Origin: Bacillota bacterium
Lineage (GTDB): Bacteria > Bacillota > Dehalobacteriia > UBA4068 > UBA4997
Length of the DNA stretch: 64,000 nucleotides
Assembly (NCBI GenBank): GCA_017397935.1
Contig: JAFQHN010000002.1
Coordinates: 62,001 to 126,000 of the forward strand
Direction: 5' to 3'
In this document: in pieces, positions 26,905 through 35,156 of the stretch
Layout: the number at the start of each line of letters is the position of its first letter
Position numbering within the stretch: position 1 is the first letter of the stretch
Made by a program: the position numbers and the translations under genes
Notes under the pieces: generated by a model
What the model saw: the letters and a program-made list of their open reading frames with translations, nothing else
Told to the model about the DNA's origin: nothing
Databases searched by the model: none

Positions 26905-27573
26905 TTAGGGGGTGACAGCGTATTCCCCGGTAAATGCACCAGGCAACTTACCCCAAGCACCTGCCACATCAAACTCTGTACCATTGGTCGCATAGAGCTG
27001 AACAGCAGCAGCGGTAAAGGTCAGGGTAGGATACTCCTTACCATCACCATTTAATGCGGTCATCATTTCTTTGGTAACGTCCTCGCTAACATTCACCTGG
27101 CCGTTATTGGAACCGGCCAGGATGTAGAAGTTTTGGTCAGCTTCGTTTGCAAACACTTTGCGACAATAATAACCAGGCTTTCCATCAACTGCTGTCCAAC
27201 CTTCGGTACCGTCAATAACACTGTAAGTCAAAAGACTATCCCAAACAACAATATCATTCGAACTAGAATCGGTCAAAGTACTCCAAGAACCCTCACTTTC
27301 TGCAACCTTAATGAACAACCAGCAAGGCTCGCTGTTCGCCTTAACAGTTACCATGGGGTCCTTTGCAATGGTATGACCGGGCACCATCTTAAAGCTCTCC
27401 GCACCATCGTTGTCTGTGTCAACGCTTTCGGTCAAAGTAATGGTAATATCACTTGTGGTAAAGGTATTCTTCACCTCAGTTGTGGTGTCGGTCAACCAAG
27501 CCAGCGTACCGCCAACAGCACAGCCAAATGCCACGGTGCAGCCAAGTGCCAGTGCAATTACTTTTTTCTTCAT
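26905..27573 (-). CDS. TasA/camelysin-like SipW-dependent protein (paralogue 2)
   Basis: 222 residues. The signal peptide M-K-K-K-V-I-A-L-A-L-G ends in G-G-T-L-A-W-L-T-D-T. The mature part has V-K-N-T-F-T-T-S-D-I-T-I-T-L-T-E and M-V-P-G-H-T-I-A-K-D-P-M-V-T-V, then F-T-A-A-A-V-Q-L-Y-A-T-N near the end. The P-G-H-T-x-x-K-D-P motif is shared with paralogue 1, so these two form a subgroup. Its ribosome site (AGGAGG at 27581-27586) lies in one arm of a 13-bp inverted repeat. Confidence 0.85.
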   Translation of the reverse strand: MKKKVIALALGCTVAFGCAVGGTLAWLTDTTTEVKNTFTTSDITITLTESVDTDNDGAESFKMVPGHTIAKDPMVTVKANSEPCWLFIKVAESEGSWSTLTDSSSNDIVVWDSLLTYSVIDGTEGWTAVDGKPGYYCRKVFANEADQNFYILAGSNNGQVNVSEDVTKEMMTALNGDGKEYPTLTFTAAAVQLYATNGTEFDVAGAWGKLPGAFTGEYAVTP

Positions 27574-27641
27574 TTTGTGTTCCTCCTTTCTTCAAAAAAT
27601 TATTGGGTTTAATTATATTTCAGCAGATGGAGGAACACAAA
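27574..27641 (-). promoter_or_regulatory. Inverted repeat covering the ribosome site of TasA-like gene 2
   Basis: In the minus-strand RNA, 13 bases (27641-27629) are perfectly complementary to 27586-27574, the segment that contains AGGAGG and runs to the base before the start codon. The loop is 42 nt. Folding would hide the ribosome site. The upstream arm also overlaps a promoter -35 hexamer. Confidence 0.75.
27612..27640 (-). promoter_or_regulatory. Candidate internal promoter before TasA-like gene 2
   Basis: On the minus strand TTGTGT (27640-27635), a 17-bp spacer and TATAAT (27617-27612). Transcripts begun here would lack the occluding upstream arm of the inverted repeat. Confidence 0.5.
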
Positions 27642-27680
27642 GGCTCGGCATCTGATGAAAGCAGATATATGTTAGTTTTA

Positions 27681-28415
27681 TTAGGTGGTAGGTTCATAAG
27701 CAGGAGCGTCAACATCAAATTCACCCCAAGCCTCATCTGCATTAGCAAAGCCGTCAGCCTGAATGGCGTGAGCAGTAACAGTGATTGTCACATCTTTCAG
27801 ATTAGCAATCTCTGTATTATTGATTTCTGCACCGGGCAGAGTTATTTTTTCAAACAACGCAGGCAACGTACCTACTGTTGCTTTATCATCATCATCGTTG
27901 TACCAAAATTCATATGTACCAACTTTTGCATCTGTTGAGGGGGTATATTTTTTATACTCCCAAGAAGATTCTTTCCAAGTATTCTTTCCATCTTCATCAA
28001 GACAAAGCATCTGCAACAGGAATACATCCCCAGCATAATATTTGGCAGTTGTGCTTTCATTAGGCAGAGCGGCTTTCAATTTGTCGATGTTTTCTACCGT
28101 TACCAGCATACGAACATAAGCATCTTCGCTGCCTTGAACCACAGTTACAGTCGGATCTTTAATGTAGGTATGACCGGGCAGCAGATTGTAAGCATTGGCT
28201 TTGTCACGCACAACGCCATCCACTTCTCTGTTGTCACTATTATTGTCATCGTTGTCCACATCCCGTTCGTCCAGCATAATATCAACATTACCTACGGTAA
28301 AGGTGTTAGTCACGGTATCATTATCGGTCAGATAAGCCATGGTGCCCATTACAGAAGCACCAACCAGCGCAATAGCACACAGCGTCAATGCCAGCACTTT
28401 ACGAATTTTCTTCAT
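27681..28415 (-). CDS. TasA/camelysin-like SipW-dependent protein (paralogue 1)
   Basis: 244 residues. The signal ends V-M-G-T-M-A-Y-L-T-D-N. The mature chain starts V-T-N-T-F-T-V-G-N-V-D-I-M-L-D-E and has an Asp/Asn-rich loop (about 55-70), L-L-P-G-H-T-Y-I-K-D-P-T-V-T-V-V and V-T-A-H-A-I-Q-A-D-G-F. TAAGGAGGAAAT before ATG 28415 defines the start. It is first after sipW, the position occupied by tasA/calY in Bacillus sipW operons, so it may be the major subunit. Confidence 0.87.
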   Translation of the reverse strand: MKKIRKVLALTLCAIALVGASVMGTMAYLTDNDTVTNTFTVGNVDIMLDERDVDNDDNNSDNREVDGVVRDKANAYNLLPGHTYIKDPTVTVVQGSEDAYVRMLVTVENIDKLKAALPNESTTAKYYAGDVFLLQMLCLDEDGKNTWKESSWEYKKYTPSTDAKVGTYEFWYNDDDDKATVGTLPALFEKITLPGAEINNTEIANLKDVTITVTAHAIQADGFANADEAWGEFDVDAPAYEPTT

Positions 28416-28472
28416 ATAAATTTCCTCCTTATTTGGGTTTCTATCAGGTAAGCCTTGCGGCATTAACCCCGT

Positions 28473-29045
28473 TTAATTCTCCGCGGCGTCCTCCGCGGGT
28501 TTCCGCCCCCCTTCTTCATCCTTGCGGCGTTTCTTCGGCTTGTCCTCATCGTCACCGGAGAACAGTTCCGGCAGCATAATCAGCAGCAGCAAAATAGCGC
28601 CAACCGAGATAGCGATGTAAGTACCGGGTGGGTTCTGGATATAGTTCGCCAGATAACCAAGCTGTGGGATGGAGAATATCGGCGAGCCAATCACGTTCTT
28701 GTAATGCACCAGCGAGCCGTCCTCGGCGTCGTTGGCGTCACCCTTGGTGCGGAAGCGAACCACGGTGGGGTCATTCTCGTCCGGCACCACCTCGACAACG
28801 CGGTGAGTGGCCACTGTGTCCTCATCCAGCATGAACGTGATGACTTGGCCGGCCTCAATCTTGTACGGGTCAACATCCTGCACATAAATCAATGAGCCGG
28901 TATGATACGTCGGTTCCATCGAGCCGGAAAGCACAGTAAATACCTGCAATCCAACCAGACGCACACCGGCCAGCAACACAGCCAAAATAACAACCAGCGC
29001 CACCAAAATACTGGTAAATCCATTCCAAATTTTACTTATTCTCAT
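28473..29045 (-). CDS. sipW: SipW-type (ER-type) signal peptidase I
   Basis: 190-residue membrane protease that removes signal peptides from TasA-class proteins. An N-terminal helix (about 10-33) precedes the Ser in L-S-G-S-M-E-P-T (Ser about 42). The general base is His (A-T-H-R-V-V, about 81) instead of the Lys of ordinary bacterial SPase I, and G-D-A-N-D follows. This Ser-His arrangement is the hallmark of the SipW/ER-type group. A second helix (about 147-163) and a highly charged cytosolic tail complete it. AGGAG with a short spacer fixes ATG 29045. It is the first gene of the operon with five potential substrates. Confidence 0.93.
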   Translation of the reverse strand: MRISKIWNGFTSILVALVVILAVLLAGVRLVGLQVFTVLSGSMEPTYHTGSLIYVQDVDPYKIEAGQVITFMLDEDTVATHRVVEVVPDENDPTVVRFRTKGDANDAEDGSLVHYKNVIGSPIFSIPQLGYLANYIQNPPGTYIAISVGAILLLLIMLPELFSGDDEDKPKKRRKDEEGGRKPAEDAAEN

Positions 29046-29122
29046 CACACTCCTTGCCTCCCACCTATTAGATGCTTTGCTTTATAATGACAATTTGTTT
29101 ATAATTTGCCACTCTACCTATA

Positions 29123-29151
29123 AATATAACACACAGAAAAAGTGTTAGCAA
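29123..29151 (-). promoter_or_regulatory. Candidate promoter of the sipW operon
   Basis: On the minus strand TTGCTA (29151-29146), a 17-bp spacer and TATATT (29128-29123), leaving a leader of about 70 nt before sipW. Confidence 0.55.
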
Positions 29152-29283
29152 TCCTTTTTCTGTTTTTTTGACTTTTTTGTGAATTTCTTGTGAATTTCTC
29201 TAAATTTTTGATGCAAATTTAAGCCAGTATGAACACCAAACAAGCAAAAATCACCCCCAAATCTTCACATGGCCTTACCACCA

Positions 29284-29313
29284 TTGACAAGACGGCACTT
29301 GGAGAGTTATACT
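29284..29313 (+). promoter_or_regulatory. Promoter of the 29391 gene
   Basis: TTGACA (29284-29289), an 18-bp spacer and TATACT (29308-29313), about 78 bases before the start. Confidence 0.7.
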
Positions 29314-29390
29314 TATAGTAGAATATTGTAGATTTTATAGAGGAGTAAATTATTTATCGCGCTGTATTTTTTGGACAGGAGGTGCCTGCC

Positions 29391-30053
29391 ATGATGGTCA
29401 GTCCGGAAGCATATTACGAATATCATCTTAAAGGAAAAACAGCCGCAGAGATTCTCTCGGTTATAAGGGGGCTGAAACGCGAAATCGGCCACTTAAAGAA
29501 GATGATGGAAGATACTGATTATGGCCCGGTAATTGTTCCTTCCACCATGGATCATTTGGATTCCGGTGTGCCCTCGCGCTTGCAGCACGCCCGGGCTTAT
29601 CTGGCCAAAGCACAGGCAGCGCTGGCCGAAGCAGGCGGCATTTACAATCCATCCCAGGCAGAGCTGAGAGCCATAACCTTTGATGCCAACATTCCTGCCA
29701 TCAGCCAAATCGTCTTATCGACCGGCAAGGTAAACAAAACACCGGAGGTCCGCACCATTATACCGTCTAATGACCACCTGACTATCACCTTGCAGCAGCC
29801 TTACCGCGTACTGGTTAATGAGACCGTACCCATGACCCGTGATGATTTTCTGGCGGCGGTTCGCAGCATACATATCGGTGAATGGCGCAAAAATTACTCC
29901 CCCCACAAGACCCGTTATGATGTCAGCAAGGATATACGTTGGGAGTTGCAGGTTTACTATGCCAACGGCAGCAAGCCGTTTACTGCCAGCGGCCGCAGCT
30001 GTTACCCTTACAACTTCTTCCTGCTGCGTCAATTATTCCAATTACAGGATTAA
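29391..30053 (+). CDS. Conserved-looking protein of unknown function
   Basis: 220 residues, no signal peptide or membrane helix. I do not recognise the family. The N-terminus is helical and charged (Y-H-L-K-G-K-T-A-A-E-I-L, then G-L-K-R-E-I-G-H-L-K-K-M-M-E). The middle has an Ala-rich helix (A-R-A-Y-L-A-K-A-Q-A-A-L). The C-terminal half (about 120-215) is beta-rich with W-R-K-N-Y-S-P-H-K-T-R-Y and W-E-L-Q-V-Y-Y. AGGAGG at 29377-29382 points to ATG 29391, with an immediately following ATG. It is a single gene with its own promoter and terminator, divergent from the fibre operon. Confidence 0.8.
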   Translation: MMVSPEAYYEYHLKGKTAAEILSVIRGLKREIGHLKKMMEDTDYGPVIVPSTMDHLDSGVPSRLQHARAYLAKAQAALAEAGGIYNPSQAELRAITFDANIPAISQIVLSTGKVNKTPEVRTIIPSNDHLTITLQQPYRVLVNETVPMTRDDFLAAVRSIHIGEWRKNYSPHKTRYDVSKDIRWELQVYYANGSKPFTASGRSCYPYNFFLLRQLFQLQD

Positions 30054-30077
30054 ATGCCGTTATCTGCGGCTGAACAG

Positions 30078-30116
30078 GCTATCCCACAGGTTTATCGCCT
30101 TGGGATAGCTTTTTTT
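30078..30116 (+). terminator. Terminator of the 29391 gene
   Basis: GCTATCCCA (30078-30086) pairs with TGGGATAGC (30101-30109), followed by seven T. Confidence 0.9.
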
Positions 30117-30141
30117 ACGCATACCAACCAAAAAAACAGCC

Positions 30142-30180
30142 AAAAAACTGCCGACCGTCTTAAATGACAGCCGGCAGCTT
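30142..30180 (-). terminator. Terminator of the MBL-fold gene
   Basis: On the minus strand CTGCCG...CGGCAG (two-part stem) is followed by TTTTTT. It lies past the stop at 30213. Confidence 0.75.
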
Positions 30181-30212
30181 AAATTATTTTTATATTTCCT
30201 CAAATAATTTCC

Positions 30213-31007
30213 TCAAATAATTTCCACAATCTGCCCCGCCGCCAAATAATGCAGCTTATCACCCATTTTGGCCTGCAAATAAGCAAACTGCGGCAGGCCC
30301 GTACAATGGCAGGTGTAATATTCGGCGTCATACGCGGCCAAGACCTGCGCCGCCTCATCCAGCACCGGGTTGGCGCCGTCGGCCACCTCCTGCTTCATAA
30401 AATGGAAGCCGCCCACCAGCACATCCGGCCGCAGCCACTCCATAATATTCAAAATGCCCTTATGAGAACAGCCGCTGATCAGCACCCGGCGCCCGCCCTC
30501 CTCAATCAACAGGTACTGCTCATGCCTAAATCTGTCCGGCAGAAACGCATCATCCTGCTGCTCAGTCAGCCCCGCACTGTCCAGCGGATAACGGCACTCA
30601 CGGTTATTGCAGGATAACAGCACCAAACCCTCGGCCGGGGACATTTCATCATCAACCAAAATCAGGCGGTCACTCTGCCGCAGGCCTTGGTCAATGCCGA
30701 TGTACGCCTCGGTTCCGCGGTAATAGCAGCCAAAAGCATGACGGTTAAGATATACCGGTGCGTGGTCATTAAGCTGCAAAAAACGCTGCAAACCGCCACC
30801 GTGGTCATAATGCCCGTGGGATAACACCGCCAAATCCACCTGCGCCAAATCCACACCCAGCAGCGCCGCATTATCGGCAAAGGCTGAACTTGCCCCGGTA
30901 TCAAACAGAATTTTCCGCCCGGCAGCCTCAATATATAAGCTTAAACCGTGTTCCGCCGCATACTGCGGTGCACAGGCGGTATTCTCCATCAACGCAAAAA
31001 TTTTCAT
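30213..31007 (-). CDS. Metallo-beta-lactamase-fold hydrolase
   Basis: 264 residues, cytosolic. The di-metal motif S-H-G-H-Y-D-H-G-G-G is at about 61-70. Further ligands are H in G-C-S-H-K-G and G-G-F-H-F, and a late Y-T-C-H-C-T-G. The last motif resembles the subgroup annotated as dihydropteroate-synthase-related MBL hydrolases in archaea and Clostridia. The substrate is unknown. ATG 31007 is chosen over an upstream in-frame start because GAGAGAGG precedes it and the family begins here. Confidence 0.8.
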   Translation of the reverse strand: MKIFALMENTACAPQYAAEHGLSLYIEAAGRKILFDTGASSAFADNAALLGVDLAQVDLAVLSHGHYDHGGGLQRFLQLNDHAPVYLNRHAFGCYYRGTEAYIGIDQGLRQSDRLILVDDEMSPAEGLVLLSCNNRECRYPLDSAGLTEQQDDAFLPDRFRHEQYLLIEEGGRRVLISGCSHKGILNIMEWLRPDVLVGGFHFMKQEVADGANPVLDEAAQVLAAYDAEYYTCHCTGLPQFAYLQAKMGDKLHYLAAGQIVEII

Positions 31008-31146
31008 CGGCCAAACCTCTCTCCTGCGTTTTTTAGGTATATTTCTGTGAACAATCCGCAATTTCCTCTTTTTATGCAGATTATGCCGACAAAAAAACCC
31101 GACAAACCGTAGTCTATCGGGTTATATTGCTTAAATTTGGCAACGC

Positions 31147-31986
31147 TTATGCCTTGTTGCGGGTGAAGAACAGCGAGCAGCAAATGCTGATAGTCAACGC
31201 GGTGATGATGAAGCCGATGGAAACGGGGATGGAGATATGAATATCAAACATCAGCAGGGCCAGCTTGATACCTGTAAAGGTCAAAATGGCAGCCACACCG
31301 TATTTCATCAGGGCAAAACGCTCCTGCATGTGCTCGATTACGAAGAACAACTGCCGCAGACCCAAAATGGCGAAGATGTTGGCAGCGTAAATGATCCAGG
31401 TGGTTGAGGATACCGAGAAAGCAGCCGGCACCGAGTCAATGGCGAACATAACGTCGGAGGATTCGATTACTACCAAGACCGCAAACAGAGGAGTCATCAG
31501 CCAACGGCCGTGCTCTTTAACGAAGAAACGGTTGCCAACAAAATCGGGGGTTACCGGCAAGAATTTGTTCAGCACCTTCAACACGGGGCTGTCATGCGGA
31601 TTTTTCTCTTCTTCCTCATCCTCGCGGAACATCTTGATACCGCTGTAAATAAGGATAAAGCCGAAGATGTAAAGAATCCAAGAGAAGCTGTGTACGATAG
31701 ACGCGCCCAGCATAATAAACAGAAAACGCAGCACCACCGCACCGATGATACCGTAAGCCAAACAGCGGTGCTGATAAGCCTCGGGCACACCAAAGCTGGC
31801 AAAAATCGAAAGAAACACAAATACATTGTCCATACTCAGGCTGAATTCCAGCAGATAACAGCCGACAAATTCCAGCGCGTGTGTGGTGTCATAGAACACG
31901 GCAATAGCGGCGGCCGTAGCCATGGCCATCGCCATAAAAATAAATACCCACTTAAAAGAATGTTTTACCGTTGCATCCATTTTCAT
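31147..31986 (-). CDS. TerC/Alx-family membrane protein (probable Mn2+ exporter)
   Basis: 279 residues with about eight membrane helices. The TerC signature appears as E-F-S-L-S-M-D-N-V-F-V (about 46-56) and, in the second half, I-E-S-S-D-V-M-F-A-I-D-S-V-P (about 172-185), each with the conserved acidic residues in the membrane. A charged loop (D-E-E-E-E-E-K) separates the halves. The family exports Mn2+ and assists metalation of exported enzymes. The leader holds a Mn2+-type riboswitch, which supports the substrate call. Confidence 0.9.
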   Translation of the reverse strand: MKMDATVKHSFKWVFIFMAMAMATAAAIAVFYDTTHALEFVGCYLLEFSLSMDNVFVFLSIFASFGVPEAYQHRCLAYGIIGAVVLRFLFIMLGASIVHSFSWILYIFGFILIYSGIKMFREDEEEEKNPHDSPVLKVLNKFLPVTPDFVGNRFFVKEHGRWLMTPLFAVLVVIESSDVMFAIDSVPAAFSVSSTTWIIYAANIFAILGLRQLFFVIEHMQERFALMKYGVAAILTFTGIKLALLMFDIHISIPVSIGFIITALTISICCSLFFTRNKA

Positions 31987-32059
31987 TTAGTTTTGTTGCC
32001 TCCCCTAAACATTATATACCTTAAAAATGCCAATAAAATATACCCATAATTCTGCCCGA

Positions 32060-32190
32060 AAATAAAATAAAAGACCCTAATATTCACCCCCCACGGCAAA
32101 TATTAAGGTCTTACTTCCGCTTCGGGATACAACGCCGGGCAGCTGCCGGGTATGACGACGCTGTAATTTATAAGTTACTCCCCTTAATAT
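32060..32190 (-). promoter_or_regulatory. yybP-ykoY (Mn2+) riboswitch with expression-platform terminator
   Basis: In minus-strand RNA order: A-A-G-G-G-G-A-G-U-A-A-C (about 32185-32174), a long GC helix (CCCGGCAGCTGCCCGGC at about 32150-32134), then GTAAGACC (about 32114-32107). These are the two conserved loops of the yybP-ykoY family. The last part overlaps a terminator stem (32112-32099 with 32084-32071), followed by TTTATTTTATTT. Mn2+ binding is expected to prevent termination and turn terC on. Confidence 0.85.
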
Positions 32191-32201
32191 ATGATAACAA
32201 A

Positions 32202-32232
32202 TTACCGATAATACACCAAAATTTATCGGTAA
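32202..32232. repeat. 10-bp perfect inverted repeat in the terC leader
   Basis: TTACCGATAA (32202-32211) and TTATCGGTAA (32223-32232). It lies just downstream of the predicted transcription start and upstream of the riboswitch. It could be a repressor operator or a protective 5' hairpin. Confidence 0.75.
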
Positions 32233-32240
32233 CAGGAAGT

Positions 32241-32269
32241 ATTATGCCAGAAACTGCCGATTTTGTCAA
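32241..32269 (-). promoter_or_regulatory. Promoter of terC
   Basis: On the minus strand TTGACA (32269-32264), a 17-bp spacer and CATAAT (32246-32241). Confidence 0.75.
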
Positions 32270-32292
32270 GTAGAGTTTGCGGGGGGGGCCGC

Positions 32293-32985
32293 TTATTTTA
32301 AGGGCAGTACCTGCACCACCGTCAGCTTATCATCAGCCACCGTAAAGCGCACATCAAAGCCGCCAAAGCTAAGCCCGTAAACCCGCTCGGCATCGTTCTG
32401 ATAAGACGGGCGAGGGTCCTGCGCCAGCACCGCCAGCAAAGCCTCCTGCTTATCCTCCGGTATCGATGCCAACAAAGCAGGCGCAAAATCAACCGCCAGC
32501 AAATGGCCGTCATGCGGCACGGCAAAACCGCCCAGTGCCTCGGGGTGGGCATCGGCATAGGGCACATAAGGCTTCACATCAAAAATCGGCGTACCGTTCA
32601 GCAAATCTGCCCCCGATACCAGCAGCACCGGCCCCAGCGCCTTGTCCTGCTTTATCTCCATCAGCCGCACGCAGGATAAGCCGATGGGGTTGGGCCGAAA
32701 CGGCGACCGGCTGGCAAACACACCAACACGCCGATTGCCGCCCAACCGGGGCGGACGCACCGTGGCCGACCACCCATCTTTGTGACTCTCGGAGAAATGC
32801 CACAGCAGCCAAAGATGCGAGAAGCCCTCCAATCCGCGGAAGGCTTCCTCGCGGCGAAATTCCGGCTCGAACACGATGGTGGAGATAACCTCATCCACCA
32901 GGCCGCTTTGCCGCGGCACGCCAAACTTCGCCTGATAATCGTTGTAAATGTGCGCCAGAACTGTTAATTCCAACTTCTCACTCAT
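32293..32985 (-). CDS. trmO: tRNA (N6-threonylcarbamoyladenosine37-N6)-methyltransferase TrmO
   Basis: 230-residue SAM-dependent enzyme of the TsaA/YaeB/VirR family, which methylates t6A37 in ACY-reading tRNA-Thr. The key signature S-R-S-P-F-R-P-N-P-I-G-L-S is at about 93-105. G-V-P-R-Q-S-G-L-V is at about 18-26, F-S-H-L-W-L-L-W-H-F in the core and D-V-K-P-Y-V-P-Y-A-D in the second half. A C-terminal extension (about 165-230), R-P-S-Y-Q...Y-G-L-S-F-G, is also family-typical. A run of nine G precedes the stop side (about 32281-32289). It sits 10 bases after eno in the same direction. Confidence 0.88.
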   Translation of the reverse strand: MSEKLELTVLAHIYNDYQAKFGVPRQSGLVDEVISTIVFEPEFRREEAFRGLEGFSHLWLLWHFSESHKDGWSATVRPPRLGGNRRVGVFASRSPFRPNPIGLSCVRLMEIKQDKALGPVLLVSGADLLNGTPIFDVKPYVPYADAHPEALGGFAVPHDGHLLAVDFAPALLASIPEDKQEALLAVLAQDPRPSYQNDAERVYGLSFGGFDVRFTVADDKLTVVQVLPLK

Positions 32986-32995
32986 AATGCTTTAC

Positions 32996-34339
<1,344 letters not shown>

Positions 34340-34343
34340 TTAC

Positions 34344-35114
34344 TTATCTGGTCTTAAAAGCAGCACGGCAAATATCGGCAAAAGCGTCAGCCTTCAAAGA
34401 GGCACCACCCACCAGCGCACCGTCTACATTGGGGCAGGCCAGCAGCTCGGCCGCATTGGCCGCAGTTACGCTGCCGCCGTACAAAATACGGATCTTATCG
34501 GCCACATCACCGCCACGCTCGCGCAGATATTCACGGATGGCCAGGCAGGCTGCCTCGGCATCCTCGGCGGTGGCAGCATTACCGGTACCGATAGCCCAGA
34601 TAGGCTCATAGGCCACCACAAACTCGGTTTCATTATCCCAGAAGCCCATGCTCTCATAAAGCTGCGCCTCCAACCATTGTTGGGTAAGACCGCCGTCGTG
34701 CACACTCTGGCTCTCTCCCACGCAAAGGATGGGGGTGATGCCGGCTTTCAGCGCGGCAGCGCATTTTTTGCTGACCATGGCGCTGGATTCCTGCAACAGC
34801 TGACGGCGCTCGGAATGACCGCAGATAACATAGCTGACACCACATTCCTTCAACATGGCCGGCGAGATTTCACCGGTAAACGCGCCGGCCTCCTGCCAGA
34901 AGATGTCCTGCGCACCCAGCTCGATGTCCATTTTATGCTGCTCAATACCCTGGTGCATCTCATACAGCGCGGTAAAGGGCGGGCAGAAAACTGCGTCCAC
35001 CTCATCGGTTTCCAGCACATCACCGCCGATGCGGTCAAACTCCTCCAACCAGGCAAAAGACTCAGCTACCGTCTGATTCATCTTCCAGTTGGCAGCCAAT
35101 AAAGGTTTTCTCAT
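34344..35114 (-). CDS. tpiA: Triosephosphate isomerase
   Basis: Interconverts DHAP and glyceraldehyde-3-phosphate. 256 residues. N-W-K-M-N (about 10-14) holds the substrate Lys. I-C-G-H-S-E-R-R (about 96-103) holds the catalytic His. A-Y-E-P-I-W-A-I-G-T-G (about 168-178) has the catalytic Glu and mobile loop. Y-G-G-S-V and G-A-L-V-G-G-A-S-L bind phosphate. It lies between pgk and eno with gaps of 42 and 64 bp. Confidence 0.97.
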   Translation of the reverse strand: MRKPLLAANWKMNQTVAESFAWLEEFDRIGGDVLETDEVDAVFCPPFTALYEMHQGIEQHKMDIELGAQDIFWQEAGAFTGEISPAMLKECGVSYVICGHSERRQLLQESSAMVSKKCAAALKAGITPILCVGESQSVHDGGLTQQWLEAQLYESMGFWDNETEFVVAYEPIWAIGTGNAATAEDAEAACLAIREYLRERGGDVADKIRILYGGSVTAANAAELLACPNVDGALVGGASLKADAFADICRAAFKTR

Positions 35115-35156
35115 ATCTTGCTTCCTCCAAAATTTAAGGGAATTATTTATAAAAGA

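Larger units (their letters stand above)
29046..29390. other. Divergent regulatory region between sipW and the 29391 gene
   Basis: 345 bp without a coding gene. It is AT-rich and has one promoter on each strand (annotated separately). It also carries a direct repeat TGTGAATTTCT twice (about 29179-29200) and T-runs. No operator could be assigned. Confidence 0.6.

Noticed and set aside
29045-29072. Partial match to the tRNA 3' end (TCCTTGCCTCCCACCTA) at the far edge of the fibre operon, as a second attachment site
   Set aside because: The match has several mismatches and gaps and is explained by the complement of the sipW ribosome site (GGAGG). It is not enough to claim an island boundary.
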